DNA of 64,000 nucleotides from positions 62,001 through 126,000 of the forward strand of contig NZ_JAJCIC010000010.1 in the NCBI RefSeq assembly GCF_020554865.1. Reading direction: 5' to 3'. The position numbers and the translations under genes are program-made. Positions 41,517-50,182 of this stretch are shown here, one piece after another; within the stretch, counting starts at the first letter, position 1; every line of letters begins with the position of its first letter. The notes under the pieces were generated by a model, which saw only the letters and a list, made by a program, of their open reading frames with translations, searched no databases and was not told the origin of the DNA. The DNA is from Lacrimispora sp. 210928-DFI.3.58 (GTDB lineage Bacteria; Bacillota; Clostridia; Lachnospirales; Lachnospiraceae).

Positions 41517-41614
41517 GAAAGTCCCCTCATTCCTTAAGGAAGACCGCTGAGAAATAACGAAACGAAATGCGAAGGCATTTCCATATAAAAAATCCATATA
41601 AGGGAGGAAAACAC

Positions 41615-43039
41615 ATGAGACGATTTTTGACATCAATTTTGGCTGTGGCAATGAGTGCCAGTCTTCTTGCAGGCTGCGGTGGAAATTCCACCTCTTCCGG
41701 TACGGCTGCTGCCGGCGGGGCACAGAGCGGTGGGACAGCCGCCGCTTCAGGAGACAGTTCTGCCTCTTCAGGAACAACGGAGCTTGTATTCTGGCATAAC
41801 CGCGGCGGATCTGCGGGGGAAGTGCTGCAGACGATCGTGGACGATTTTAACGCAAATGCGGGGGCAGAGCTTGGCATTCATATCACCGCAGTTTATCAGA
41901 GCGACTCAGTCAGCGCCTTCAAAACGCTGGTACAGGCAAAGGATACGTCCAACTATCCGGATCTGATCCAGATTTTTGCCGGCGATGTGGAGTATATGAG
42001 CACTGTGGAGGCGGTAGTTCCCGTTGGGGATCTGATGGCAAAGGATGACAGCTTTGATGCAGATATCCTGGAATCCCTGCTGACTACCTATACCTACAAC
42101 GGCACACTGTATTCCATGCCGTTCCACGCTTCCACCATGGGCTTTTTCTGGAACAAGACAGCCTTTGCAGAGGCAGGCCTTGATCCTGAGACCCCTCCGG
42201 CAACCATTGACGACATGGCGAAAATGGCTGAAAAGCTGTTAAAGGTTGAGAGCAACGGAACCGTTTCACAGTATGCGATCACCCTGGCCGTTTCAAACGT
42301 ATATCTCAACCATTGGATCAGCGGGCAGGGAGAGTATTCCTTTATCGGCGACAATGAAGCGGGCCGCGCGGGCCGCATGACAAAGGTTACCTTTGATACG
42401 GACGGAACCATGGCCAAATTCCTGACCGAATGGAAGAAAGTGCTGGATACGGGAGCCGTACAGTATATTGAGTCCGGCAACCAGGCCCGCGATGAATTCT
42501 GCTCCGGCTTAAGCGCAATGCTCTGCTCCTCCAACAGCGCCCTGGGAAGTGTGACCACCATGTCAAAGGAGATGGGCTTTGACTTTGGCGTTGCTCCGCT
42601 TCCGAAGGTCAGCGAATCCGATTCCGGAAGCGTGGCTCCTGGCGGCACCAGTGTCTACATCTTAAACAAGGGTGACGAAGCAAAGATCCAGGCAGCCTGG
42701 GACTTCATCAAATTCTGGGTTGCTCCTGAGCAGCAGTATGCATTCTGCTCTGTGACAGGAACCGTTCCTGTAAACGAACAGACCTTCGACTATGAGCCAA
42801 TGAAGGAGTATGTAGAGGAAAATCCATATTTTGTAGTATTCTATGACGCCTTAAAGAACTCCAATCCAAAGGTTCAGGAGCATTTGGCTCCCACCCAGCA
42901 GGAATTTACAACCATTTTCCAGGAGGTCGGTGCAAAGTTCTCTGCAGGGGAGATCTCAGTGGATGAGGCTGTGGAGGAAATGGCTTCCCGCTGCAATGCA
43001 GCCCTGGATGAGTATAATGAGGCGAACCCTCTGAATTAG
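41615..43039 (+). CDS. ABC transporter sugar-binding lipoprotein
   Basis: This is a 474-residue extracellular solute-binding protein of family 1. The signal peptide FLTSILAVAMSASLLAGCGG ends in a lipobox (L-A-G-C), then a Gly/Ser/Ala-rich linker (residues about 22-60) and the binding domain ELVFWHNRGGSAGEVLQTIV, FFWNKTAFAEAGLDPETPPA and PGGTSVYILNKGD. It delivers a sugar or glycerol-phosphate-type substrate to the two permeases encoded next. ATG 41615 follows AGGGAGG. GC content and codon use resemble the SIS operon genes; it probably is transcribed with them. Confidence 0.93.
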   Translation: MRRFLTSILAVAMSASLLAGCGGNSTSSGTAAAGGAQSGGTAAASGDSSASSGTTELVFWHNRGGSAGEVLQTIVDDFNANAGAELGIHITAVYQSDSVSAFKTLVQAKDTSNYPDLIQIFAGDVEYMSTVEAVVPVGDLMAKDDSFDADILESLLTTYTYNGTLYSMPFHASTMGFFWNKTAFAEAGLDPETPPATIDDMAKMAEKLLKVESNGTVSQYAITLAVSNVYLNHWISGQGEYSFIGDNEAGRAGRMTKVTFDTDGTMAKFLTEWKKVLDTGAVQYIESGNQARDEFCSGLSAMLCSSNSALGSVTTMSKEMGFDFGVAPLPKVSESDSGSVAPGGTSVYILNKGDEAKIQAAWDFIKFWVAPEQQYAFCSVTGTVPVNEQTFDYEPMKEYVEENPYFVVFYDALKNSNPKVQEHLAPTQQEFTTIFQEVGAKFSAGEISVDEAVEEMASRCNAALDEYNEANPLN

Positions 43040-43134
43040 TGGAATGGCATACTGCCGTCATGAACCTTTATGTGGCGGCAGTGTGCTGGTCATGAGGTAT
43101 CCTGCAAAACGCACCAAAAGAAAAGGGGAAGACC

Positions 43135-44043
43135 ATGGGAAATGATCATATTTCCGGTAAAACGCGCAGATGGAATGGGGGATCATCAAAGAGAAAGCTG
43201 AAAGGCTATTTTTTCCTCCTTCCGGCGCTGATCCTGATCGTTGTATTTAGCTATTATCCGTTTGTAAAAACGATCATTTTAAGCTTTTTTACAATCAATG
43301 CCAACAACGAGGTCGTCGCATTCGCCGGCCTTAAAAACTACACAAAGGTAGTTGCCGACGCTGAGTTCTGGCAATCTGTAAAAAATACGGTGCGCTACAC
43401 GCTGATCACCGTGCCGGTGACGCTGGCGCTGGCTTATTTCTTTGCAATGCTCTGCTGTAAAACAAGAAGGCTGTCCCGGTTCTATGAAACCTGTCTGGCG
43501 CTCCCCATGGCAGTGTCCATGTCAGTGGCGACCACTATATTCAACCTGATGCTGAATCCTAACATTGGCCCGGTCAACCATTATCTGAACCTGAATGTGG
43601 GATGGCTGACAGACAAAAATGTCATGGTCTATACCTTGTGCATGATTGGTATATGGCTTCATGTAGGCATGGCCTTTATCTTCCTCCTGGCCGCTGTGCG
43701 GAATGTGCCTGAGGATCTGCTTGAGAGTGCAAGGCTGGATGGGGCCTCTGTGTGGGCTCAGGTGATCAATGTATATATCCCGCTGACCTCTCCTACTCTG
43801 TTTTATCTGCTGGCCACCAATCTGGCATCCAGTATGATGATGTCCGATCTGGTGATTGCCCTGACTCAGGGAGGAACCTCCAACAGTGCAACCTCAACCA
43901 TGATTTATTATATGTACCGCAAGGCCTTTTATATCTATAATTATGGCTCTGCCTATGCATCGGCCGTACTTGCCTTTATCATTGCCTTCGGCGTGCTGTT
44001 GCTCAGCTTTGTTCTGGAGAGAAAGAAGGTGCATTACTCATGA
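43135..44043 (+). CDS. Sugar ABC transporter permease 1 (MalF/UgpA-like)
   Basis: This is a 302-residue inner-membrane permease with six membrane segments. The first is residues 21-43 (GYFFLLPALILIVVFSYYPF). The cytoplasmic EAA loop reads ESARLDGASVWAQVINVYIP (E-A/S-A-x-x-D-G-A), which contacts the ATPase. It follows the binding protein by 95 bases and overlaps the second permease by ATGA. The AAAAGGGGAAG upstream of ATG is a usable binding site. No ATPase gene is present, so a shared MsmK-type ATPase elsewhere is expected. Confidence 0.93.
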   Translation: MGNDHISGKTRRWNGGSSKRKLKGYFFLLPALILIVVFSYYPFVKTIILSFFTINANNEVVAFAGLKNYTKVVADAEFWQSVKNTVRYTLITVPVTLALAYFFAMLCCKTRRLSRFYETCLALPMAVSMSVATTIFNLMLNPNIGPVNHYLNLNVGWLTDKNVMVYTLCMIGIWLHVGMAFIFLLAAVRNVPEDLLESARLDGASVWAQVINVYIPLTSPTLFYLLATNLASSMMMSDLVIALTQGGTSNSATSTMIYYMYRKAFYIYNYGSAYASAVLAFIIAFGVLLLSFVLERKKVHYS

Positions 44044-44894
44044 TGAAACAAAGGTCAAATGGATCAAGGGAAAAGAACCACGGAAAAAGCGTCGTGATTC
44101 AGGTAATTGCAGTTCTGTGCGGCCTCCTGATCATAGCGCCTGTTCTCTATTGCCTGTCACTGTCCTTCATGCGTGTGTCGGAGATTCTCTCCAGGCCGCC
44201 AAGGCTGCTGCCAAAGGGACTTTATATGGGCAACTACAATGCTGCCTGGACAAAATCGTTGATCCCCAGGTTTTTGCTGAATTCCCTCTTTATCTCCCTT
44301 GTGTGCAGTATCGTCCGCCTGATCACGGCGTCTCTGGCCGGGTTTGGCTTTGCTTTTCTGGATTTTCCGGGCAAAACGGTGCTGTTCTATCTGGTTTTGG
44401 GAACCATGCTGATTCCGGGAGATGTGATCCTCACAAGCAACTATTTTACGATCTCCCAACTGGGACTGGTTAATTCGTATCTGGGAATCATGCTGCTGTA
44501 TTTTGTATCTGCGAACAATGTCTTTATGATGCGCCAGCATTTTATGACTGTTTCAAAGGAGCTCCATGAAGCGGCTGAGATCGACGGCTGCGGCGATCTG
44601 CGGTTTTACTTCAATATCCTGCTGCCCATCTCTACGCCGATCCTTGTAACCGTGTTTATTTCTTCGTTTATCAGCACCTGGAATATGTATCTGTGGCCTC
44701 TGATCGTGGCCAATTCCAGTAACGAGATGCGCACAGTCCAGGTGGGCTTAAAAACACTGAACTTTGCGGAGGAGGCATCCTACGGAGGAACAATGGCAGG
44801 GGCGATGATTATTTTGATCCCCACTCTTATAATCTTCCTAATCTTCCAGAAGCGTATTGTGGGAGGCATGCAGTCCGGGTCTGTAAAGGGATAA
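44040..44894 (+). CDS. Sugar ABC transporter permease 2 (MalG/UgpE-like)
   Basis: This is a 284-residue permease with six membrane segments, the first at about 17-40 (VVIQVIAVLCGLLIIAPVLY). The EAA loop ELHEAAEIDGCGDLRFYFNI has the full E-A-A-x-x-D-G pattern. Typical carbohydrate transporter partner of permease 1. Its ATG overlaps the permease 1 stop (ATGA at 44040-44043). Followed by a terminator and then the second SIS gene. Confidence 0.93.
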   Translation: MMKQRSNGSREKNHGKSVVIQVIAVLCGLLIIAPVLYCLSLSFMRVSEILSRPPRLLPKGLYMGNYNAAWTKSLIPRFLLNSLFISLVCSIVRLITASLAGFGFAFLDFPGKTVLFYLVLGTMLIPGDVILTSNYFTISQLGLVNSYLGIMLLYFVSANNVFMMRQHFMTVSKELHEAAEIDGCGDLRFYFNILLPISTPILVTVFISSFISTWNMYLWPLIVANSSNEMRTVQVGLKTLNFAEEASYGGTMAGAMIILIPTLIIFLIFQKRIVGGMQSGSVKG

Positions 44895-44920
44895 GAAATG
44901 GTATTATGAGAGCATAAGAG

Positions 44921-44946
44921 GCTGCCGGACTCCGGCAGCTCTTTTT
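44921..44946 (+). terminator. Terminator or attenuator after the permeases
   Basis: GCTGCCGGA-CT-CCGGCAGC... (perfect 8-9 bp GC-rich stem) followed by TCTTTTT. The next gene begins 22 bases later, so some read-through probably feeds SIS protein 2. Confidence 0.85.
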
Positions 44947-44967
44947 CAGCACAAGGAGGCAGTGGCA

Positions 44968-46113
44968 GTGGAAAAGGAAGCGTTTTACAATCCAATACGT
45001 GAGCACATCTTTTCAGTACCTGGCCTGATCGGGGATGAGCTTGGGCGCATATTTGAAGAGGCAAAGAACAGTGCGGCCTTTTTAAGACAGAAAGACATCG
45101 GCCAGATCATTTTGACAGGCTGCGGATATTCCTATGCAGCCAGTCTGTCTGTGGCCTGTGGGCTCCGGGAATTGACGGGACGGCAGGTGACGGCCCTTCC
45201 CGCTATTGAGGCCGCCCGCTTTCTGCAGCTTCCAATGTCAGAGTGGGAGAGAACCCTTGTAATTGGCATCAGCAATTCCGGCCTTGTCACAAGGGTGAAT
45301 GAGGCGGTGGCAACCTGCAGGCAGCAGGGAGCGGCGGCGATTGGCTTAACTTCAAATACCCGCGGGGAGCTGATCCGCTATTGTGACAGCTGTCTTGATA
45401 TCAGCAGCCCTGAATTTGGCAGGCCCCTTCCCTTAAGAGGCTACGCAATGACGATAGCGGCCCTTTTAGCCGTTGGCTGCGCCCTGACGGGGAATGCTGG
45501 GCAGGGGGAGCTGGTCCGCGGGATACTGGCAGGTTCCATGGAGGAGCTTGAGGCATCCCTTCCTGAGATCGATGATATGGCCTGGGATTATGTACAGTTG
45601 AATCCTGCTCTGGAGCAGTTTGAGTTTGTGGGCTCCGGCTATGAAAGGGGAGCGGCCTTTCTGGGGAAAATCGAGATGATGGGGCAGGCCGGTCTTATGG
45701 CCGTAGATGAGGATACGGAGCAGTGGCTGCACTGCAACTTTTTTATGGCTGCCCCGGAAAGGATCGGGACCATTCTTTTTCTTGCAAAGAATTCTCCTGG
45801 ATATTCAAGGGCTGTGGAGGCGCTTTCCTATATGAAGCATCTAAAACGGCCGGCCTGTGTTGTCACGGATGACCGGGACATACTGAATGATCCGGATAGC
45901 CGGTCCGTTTATCTTCCTGCTTTAAATGCCGTCAATGGAGGGCTTTTGCAGATGACCGTCCCATCGCTTCTTACAGGATACTATTGCAGGCTTAAGGGCG
46001 AGGAGTATTCGAGGGGCTTTAGGGGGCCTTGGGAGATTTTTAAGGATGGGCGCGGAACGACGAAAAGCGGAAGCGATCTGTTGGATGAGCTTGGCAGAAG
46101 AGAGGAAAAGTGA
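44968..46113 (+). CDS. SIS-domain protein 2
   Basis: This is a 381-residue two-SIS-domain protein, paralogous to 38167-39306. IGQIILTGCGYSYAASLSVA and RTLVIGISNSGLVTRVNEAV form the first sugar-phosphate site; EFVGSGYERGAAFLGKIEMM and VDEDTEQWLHCNFFMAAPER the second; RLKGEEYSRGFRGPWEIFKD is the shared C-terminus. GTG 44968 is chosen because AAGGAGG lies 8 bases upstream; a GTG at 44962 is too close. Having two SIS proteins bracket one operon suggests sequential steps or two related substrates. Confidence 0.85.
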   Translation: MEKEAFYNPIREHIFSVPGLIGDELGRIFEEAKNSAAFLRQKDIGQIILTGCGYSYAASLSVACGLRELTGRQVTALPAIEAARFLQLPMSEWERTLVIGISNSGLVTRVNEAVATCRQQGAAAIGLTSNTRGELIRYCDSCLDISSPEFGRPLPLRGYAMTIAALLAVGCALTGNAGQGELVRGILAGSMEELEASLPEIDDMAWDYVQLNPALEQFEFVGSGYERGAAFLGKIEMMGQAGLMAVDEDTEQWLHCNFFMAAPERIGTILFLAKNSPGYSRAVEALSYMKHLKRPACVVTDDRDILNDPDSRSVYLPALNAVNGGLLQMTVPSLLTGYYCRLKGEEYSRGFRGPWEIFKDGRGTTKSGSDLLDELGRREEK

Positions 46114-46117
46114 GAGT

Positions 46118-46411
46118 ATGGAGATCATTGAAACGCACATAACGGAGCAGGAGCTCGTCCATATGACAGCTCATAGGTATCTATACATCAACCCTTATAA
46201 TGGCTGTACAGAGGATTGCCCCTATTGCTATTGGAAGGATATCCCCGGCCGGGATGGCAGGCCTGAAGTTCGGATGAATGCGGCAGATCTTCTGGAATTT
46301 CTGGGGTACACAGACAGCGGCACAGAATCCCGGCCACTCTTTCTGCAAGAGCTCTTTTTACGGAAGCGTATTTTTCTCGATCATCTTCATGTGTTCTTAA
46401 CCAGTCCCTAA
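46118..46411 (+). pseudogene. N-terminal remnant of a radical SAM gene
   Basis: YLYINPYNGCTEDCPYCYWK contains the CX3CX2C cluster motif (C-T-E-D-C-P-Y-C) of a radical SAM domain. After about residue 65 (DLLEFLGYTDSG) the frame loses similarity and stops at 97 codons, so the barrel and C-terminus are missing. It starts 4 bases after the SIS 2 stop, so the intact gene was likely part of the operon. Confidence 0.75.
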
Positions 46412-46457
46412 ACTATATCATCCTGTCAGCTTCTTTACAACCGACAGAAAACTCATT

Positions 46458-46877
46458 TTAGTTTCTCAATAATCTTTCATTCATTTTAACAAAATTTTGT
46501 AAGTATTTTGCTGGAACTGGCTTTTGGCATTTAAAAAAGTCCTTTGGCGTTCCTTGAAATAACAGTTGTCCACCTTCATCACCTGCTCCCGATCCCAAAT
46601 CAATAATCCGATCGGCCTGGCACATCATTTGAATATCTTTGGAATGTAGACCAGTCGTAGGTTCGTCCAATACATATATAGGCTTCGGTTCTCTTAACTC
46701 TACGACTAATTTTAAACGCTGTAATTCTCCTCCGGATAAGGAGTCAAAAGGCTGTCCTAAACTTAGATATTCCAAACCAACCTTGCATAATACAGTTAAT
46801 TCATGAAAAACTGACCAGCCGAATTGTCTGCCTGATTGGAGCGTATTCCGACGAAGGTCTGTGGTATGTTCCTGCAT
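46458..46877 (-). pseudogene. UvrA-like ABC ATPase remnant with internal deletion
   Basis: LCKVGLEYLSLGQPFDSLSG and GELQRLKLVVEL carry the ABC signature, followed by YVLDEPTTGLHSKDIQ (Walker B and D-loop). Then the frame jumps to ADRIIDLGSGAGDEGGQLLF (the H-loop region of UvrA is skipped) and QGTPKDF. About 30 residues including the switch His are deleted and the N-terminal domains are absent. Not functional as an excinuclease subunit. Confidence 0.75.
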
Positions 46878-46939
46878 TTGACTAAATAAAAGAACCTGTG
46901 AGGTTGGTTCTGGTGGATATATTGATACAATTATTAATC

Positions 46940-47034
46940 GGTACTTTTTTGAAGTACCTTTATAATCTGTGTGGGATATGTTATGCTGATTATACGAGAA
47001 AGTTGAGATAAATGAGAAAATCAGGATCAGCTGA
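46940..47034 (+). repeat. Decayed duplicate of the HxlR promoter and start region
   Basis: About 95 bases match 51224-51317 with scattered changes: operator GGTACTTTTTTGAAGTACC, then TTTATAAT, GTTATGCTGAT and ATGAG(A/G)AAATCAG. At 51296 this precedes an intact HxlR gene; here the HxlR reading frame stops after a few codons (ATGAGAAAATCAGGATCAGC then TGA) and a VOC gene follows. Confidence 0.75.
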
Positions 47035-47083
47035 CATAGGCAGTTGGAGCAATAGGGCGGGATTTGGTGAGGAGGTAAAGGCG

Positions 47084-47446
47084 ATGAGGCTAAAAAATAT
47101 ATTGATTGTTGTGAAAGATATTGAAAGATCAAAGCAATTTTATCATGACTTGTTCGGCCTTGAAATGGTTCTGGACAATGATGGCAATATGATTTTAACA
47201 GAAGGTCTTGTGCTTCAGGATGAAAAAATCTGGAAAAGGTTTCTCGAAAAGGAAATTATCCCGGAGAACAATTCCTGTGAACTATATTTTGAAGAACGTA
47301 ATATAGAAGCGTTTGTTCAAAAGCTTGAGAAGCTGTACCCCTCGATCAGATATGTCAACAGGCTTATGACGCATAGCTGGGGGCAGAAAGTGATCCGTTT
47401 TTATGATCTTGATGGTAATTTGATCGAAGTGGGAACACCAATGTAA
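47084..47446 (+). CDS. VOC (glyoxalase/dioxygenase-like) family protein
   Basis: This is a 120-residue protein with the paired beta-alpha-beta-beta-beta modules of the VOC fold: LKNILIVVKDIERSKQFYHD, LFGLEMVLDNDGNMILTEGL, CELYFEERNIEAFVQKLEKL and VIRFYDLDGNLIEVGTP. Metal ligands expected in strand 1 and 4 are not the usual His/Glu at every position, so catalytic activity is uncertain; many VOC proteins bind antibiotics or aldehydes. ATG 47084 follows GAGGAGGT. Expression may come from the copied HxlR-type promoter upstream (46940). Confidence 0.85.
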   Translation: MRLKNILIVVKDIERSKQFYHDLFGLEMVLDNDGNMILTEGLVLQDEKIWKRFLEKEIIPENNSCELYFEERNIEAFVQKLEKLYPSIRYVNRLMTHSWGQKVIRFYDLDGNLIEVGTPM

Positions 47447-47458
47447 TGGGATAGCAAA

Positions 47459-47505
47459 CTTTATCTTCCGGAAGCCTGCCTCTGAGCTGAAACGCATTGG
47501 AGGCT
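47459..47505 (+). repeat. 47-bp copy of the radical SAM 3' coding region
   Basis: Matches 50272-50318 (within the radical SAM gene at 50183-51118) with two mismatches and in the same orientation (core CCGGAAGCCTGCCTCTGAGC). It lies right after the VOC gene, so both the promoter region and part of the coding region of the HxlR/radical SAM locus occur as scars here. Confidence 0.75.
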
Positions 47506-47517
47506 AATAGAAAAGGT

Positions 47518-47659
47518 AAGGAGCAAAAAATAAAAGACCTAATCAGCGCGCCATCCTGTTGTGCAGAGGCAAAGGCTGCCGGCGGACCGGAACGGTGACT
47601 ATGAACTTACCAGTGAGAATATCGAGGCTTTGGGGCTTTTGGAATCTCGCACTCCTTAG
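47518..47659 (+). pseudogene. Remnant of a small unknown gene
   Basis: A frame with EQKIKDLISAPSCCAEAKAA shifts near 47580 to RNGDYELTSENIEALGLLES, then stops. The two parts look protein-like and continuous but need a frameshift, and no start codon was found. No family is assigned with confidence. Confidence 0.3.
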
Positions 47660-47672
47660 GCTTCTCCTACTT

Positions 47673-48512
47673 TCAGACGGACTGGCTCCGGATCGGGACC
47701 TGTATTTTATAAATCAGCTTTCTGGAATTACGCAGCGGAAACTGCGTAAGCACCTCGCAAATATAATCGCCGCATGGCACCATGCCGTGCTTTTTCATTT
47801 CCTCATATAGTTTTTGGGCATATTCTAACTCAAGGGAGGTATTGTCAGAAGCCACTGACATGTACATGCTTTGCGGAATCAGACGAATACTGTCCGTATC
47901 CGGATACAGATCATCGACAAATATGAAGGCTGAATGAGAGGTATAGGTCCCTTTCATAAAATATTCTTTTTCCATGATAGTCCCAACATTGATAAAATAA
48001 GACGGAGGAAGCCGATGCTCATGCAGATAGTTCTGCATATGGCGGAGCATATGCTCATATCCTTTATCGCCTTGTGCAAAAAAGTCAAATTCCGTCTGCT
48101 GCACATCGATTTTCCTCTCCGGGACATATTCAAAAAATACCTGTCCGAATGGAGGCAATGCATTGAGAACCTGCAAATTTTTCTGAATACGGATCAGATT
48201 GTTTCGGCTGACAGACAGATTGTAAAGCTCCTCTGTCAAAGCTCCTGTCTGTTCTTCCAATACCTGCAGAAGCATTTCCTCGGAAGAAAGCTCAAAAATC
48301 TCTTTGATCTTTTCCAGCGACAGGCGGCAGCTTTTCAGTGCCCGGATCAGATCCAGCTTCGCACACTGCTCCAAAGTGTAATATCGGTAGCCGGTATCGG
48401 GATCCAGATATTGAGGCTCCAAAAGTTTATTCTTAGCATAAAGTCTAAGCGTCTGAGTACTGACATGATTCAGCTCCGCCATTTCCCCGATTTTCAAAAA
48501 AGTTTCCTGCAT
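47673..48512 (-). CDS. MerR-family regulator with GyrI-like effector domain
   Basis: This is a 279-residue protein. Residues about 6-75 form the MerR winged helix (FLKIGEMAELNHVSTQTLRL, YAKNKLLEPQYLDPDTGYRY, YTLEQCAKLDLIRALKSCRL), followed by a long dimerisation helix (EKIKEIFELSSEEMLLQVLE) and a C-terminal GyrI-like ligand domain (SAFIFVDDLYPDTDSIRLIP, SLELEYAQKLYEEMKKHGMV). BmrR-type regulators of this design sense hydrophobic cations. It diverges from the dehydrogenase at 48661, whose promoter has the 19-bp spacer MerR proteins act on. ATG 48512 follows AGGAGG. Confidence 0.93.
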   Translation of the reverse strand: MQETFLKIGEMAELNHVSTQTLRLYAKNKLLEPQYLDPDTGYRYYTLEQCAKLDLIRALKSCRLSLEKIKEIFELSSEEMLLQVLEEQTGALTEELYNLSVSRNNLIRIQKNLQVLNALPPFGQVFFEYVPERKIDVQQTEFDFFAQGDKGYEHMLRHMQNYLHEHRLPPSYFINVGTIMEKEYFMKGTYTSHSAFIFVDDLYPDTDSIRLIPQSMYMSVASDNTSLELEYAQKLYEEMKKHGMVPCGDYICEVLTQFPLRNSRKLIYKIQVPIRSQSV

Positions 48513-48599
48513 ACATCATTTCCTCCTTTGCTATTATATATCATATAATGGATCCTCTGAATTTACAACCAGAAAACCTGTCATTGGCAGGTTCTCTGG

Positions 48600-48630
48600 T
48601 TGACTTTATACTTACTATAAGGTGTAAAAT
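48600..48630 (+). promoter_or_regulatory. MerR-type promoter with 19-bp spacer
   Basis: TTGACT (48600-48605), 19 bases containing the dyad TTATACTTACTATAA, and TAAAAT (48625-48630). An over-long spacer with a central dyad is the hallmark of promoters activated by MerR-family DNA distortion. The divergent MerR gene starts 88 bases to the left. Confidence 0.85.
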
Positions 48631-48660
48631 AAAGGCATAAATAATCAAGGAGGATTCTGT

Positions 48661-49749
48661 ATGGAAAGAAAAATTACGTTTGCACAATATGGCTGTGGAA
48701 AAATGGGAAAATATCTGATCCGTTATGCGATTGATAAAGGTGCAGAGCTTGTTGCAGCCTTTGATATGAATCCGGCCATATTAGGAAAGGATGCGGCTGA
48801 AATCGTCGGCGATGGTTATCCGGATACCGGCATCATGATTTCATCTGCAGACCAGGCAGATGAACTGCTGGGGGCTCTCAAGCCGGATGTCTGCATCGTT
48901 GCAACCAGAAGCACGGTGGCAGAGCTTGAAGAAATCTTTACAATCTGCGCAAAACACGGTGTTAATGCCATCACTACCTGTGAAGAAGCATTATATCCAT
49001 GGAATTCCTCCCCGGCGCTCACCCATAAGCTGGACGAACTGGCGAAGCAGGGGAATTGTACCTTAACAGGTGTCGGTTACTGTGATCTGGTATGGGGCAC
49101 CATGGTTACCAATCTGGCTGGTTCTTCCTTTAAGATCACCAAGATTTTAGGAAGCAGCTGGTACAATGTAGAGGACTATGGCATTGCGCTGGCAGAAGGC
49201 CATGGCGCCGGCTTCACTCAGGAGCGCTTTGAAAATGAAATCGCCAGCATCAATCATATGCCTGCCGATGAGCTGAAGGAGCTGGTGGAAAGCGGCAAAT
49301 ATGTTCCGTCCTACATGTGGAATCAGAACGGCTGGCTCTGCAGCAAAATGGGACTGCATATTACATCACAGACCCAGAAGTGCTATCCCACCACCCATAC
49401 CGAAGACCTTTTCTCCACCACGTTAAATGCGGTTATTAAAGCAGGAGACCCCACCGGTATGCGTGCAGTCGTTACTACTGAGACAGAGGAGGGCATTACC
49501 TTTGTGACAGAATGTGTGGGCAAAGTGTTTGCACCGGATGAGTTTGACAGAAATGACTGGACCTTTATGGGAGAACCGGAAACCACGGTTTCTGTAAACC
49601 GCCCGGCCACAGTAGAAATGACATGTGCTACCATTGTGAACCGTATTCCGCAGTTAATCGACGCACCTGCCGGTTATGTAACGACAGACAAATATCCTTA
49701 CAATGAATATTGTGTCCATGATCTGAATACTTACGTGAAAACAAAGTAA
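48661..49749 (+). CDS. DapB-like amino-acid dehydrogenase (2,4-diaminopentanoate dehydrogenase-like)
   Basis: This is a 362-residue protein. The N-terminal NAD(P) domain reads KITFAQYGCGKMGKYLIRYA, then ELVAAFDMNPAILGKD and PDVCIVATRSTVAEL, as in dihydrodipicolinate reductase-like proteins. GVNAITTCEEALYPW and NCTLTGVGYCDLVWG resemble the Ord/2,4-diaminopentanoate dehydrogenase branch (also seen in ornithine and lysine fermenters), but those operons' other genes are absent. The AAGGAGG start signal is strong. Its MerR-type promoter implies induction by an effector, which is unusual for a purely catabolic dehydrogenase. Confidence 0.75.
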   Translation: MERKITFAQYGCGKMGKYLIRYAIDKGAELVAAFDMNPAILGKDAAEIVGDGYPDTGIMISSADQADELLGALKPDVCIVATRSTVAELEEIFTICAKHGVNAITTCEEALYPWNSSPALTHKLDELAKQGNCTLTGVGYCDLVWGTMVTNLAGSSFKITKILGSSWYNVEDYGIALAEGHGAGFTQERFENEIASINHMPADELKELVESGKYVPSYMWNQNGWLCSKMGLHITSQTQKCYPTTHTEDLFSTTLNAVIKAGDPTGMRAVVTTETEEGITFVTECVGKVFAPDEFDRNDWTFMGEPETTVSVNRPATVEMTCATIVNRIPQLIDAPAGYVTTDKYPYNEYCVHDLNTYVKTK

Positions 49750-49811
49750 GCCTTCATGCGCCCGGCGGGCGGACTTTTGCAGTAAAGGAGCCGCCTGCCC
49801 GACAACTAAAA

Positions 49812-49865
49812 TGCCGGACCGTTTTTCCTGTGTCAAATACGACATTGCAGGGAAATAGTCCGGCA
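49812..49865 (+). terminator. Long hairpin after the dehydrogenase
   Basis: TGCCGGAC (49812-49819) with GTCCGGCA (49858-49865), and inside it TTTTTCCTG with CAGGGAAA. A second inverted repeat GGCGGGCGG...CCGCCTGCC precedes it (about 49762-49800). Either or both could end the dehydrogenase transcript; no long T tract follows. Confidence 0.5.
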
Positions 49866-49891
49866 AAATATTATCTACGGCTTTACTTTTT

Positions 49892-50149
49892 ATGCGTCAT
49901 TTGATATACGCATCAAAAAACTATGAAACAGCATTGGGAGAAATCCGGAAGGGACACAAGAGAAGCCGCTGGATCTGGTATATATTCCCTCAGATTGCAG
50001 AGCTAGGACTCAGCTCCATTTCCCAATATTATGCGATTGGATCGATGGAGGAGGCAAAAGCATATATGGAGAATGCTTATTTAAGAGGGCATTGCTTTTG
50101 CTTGAATCCAGCGATCCGGGACAGATTATGGGATATCCGGATAACTTAA
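49892..50149 (+). pseudogene. DUF1810 family gene, truncated
   Basis: NYETALGEIRKGHKRSRWIW followed by YIFPQIAELGLSSISQYYAI and EEAKAYMENAYLRGH is the first half of a DUF1810 protein (family about 140-150 residues). The N-terminal few residues and the C-terminal half are missing; the frame ends in unrelated codons at 85. Likely a decayed gene. Confidence 0.7.
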
Positions 50150-50182
50150 AGCTTAAGTCATCAACAAGTTATTTTGTGCTGT

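Noticed and set aside
46458..47132. Intact ABC/UvrA-type protein of 224 residues
   Set aside because: Only the C-terminal part has homology, with a deletion over the switch region; the first 85 codons are unrelated sequence.
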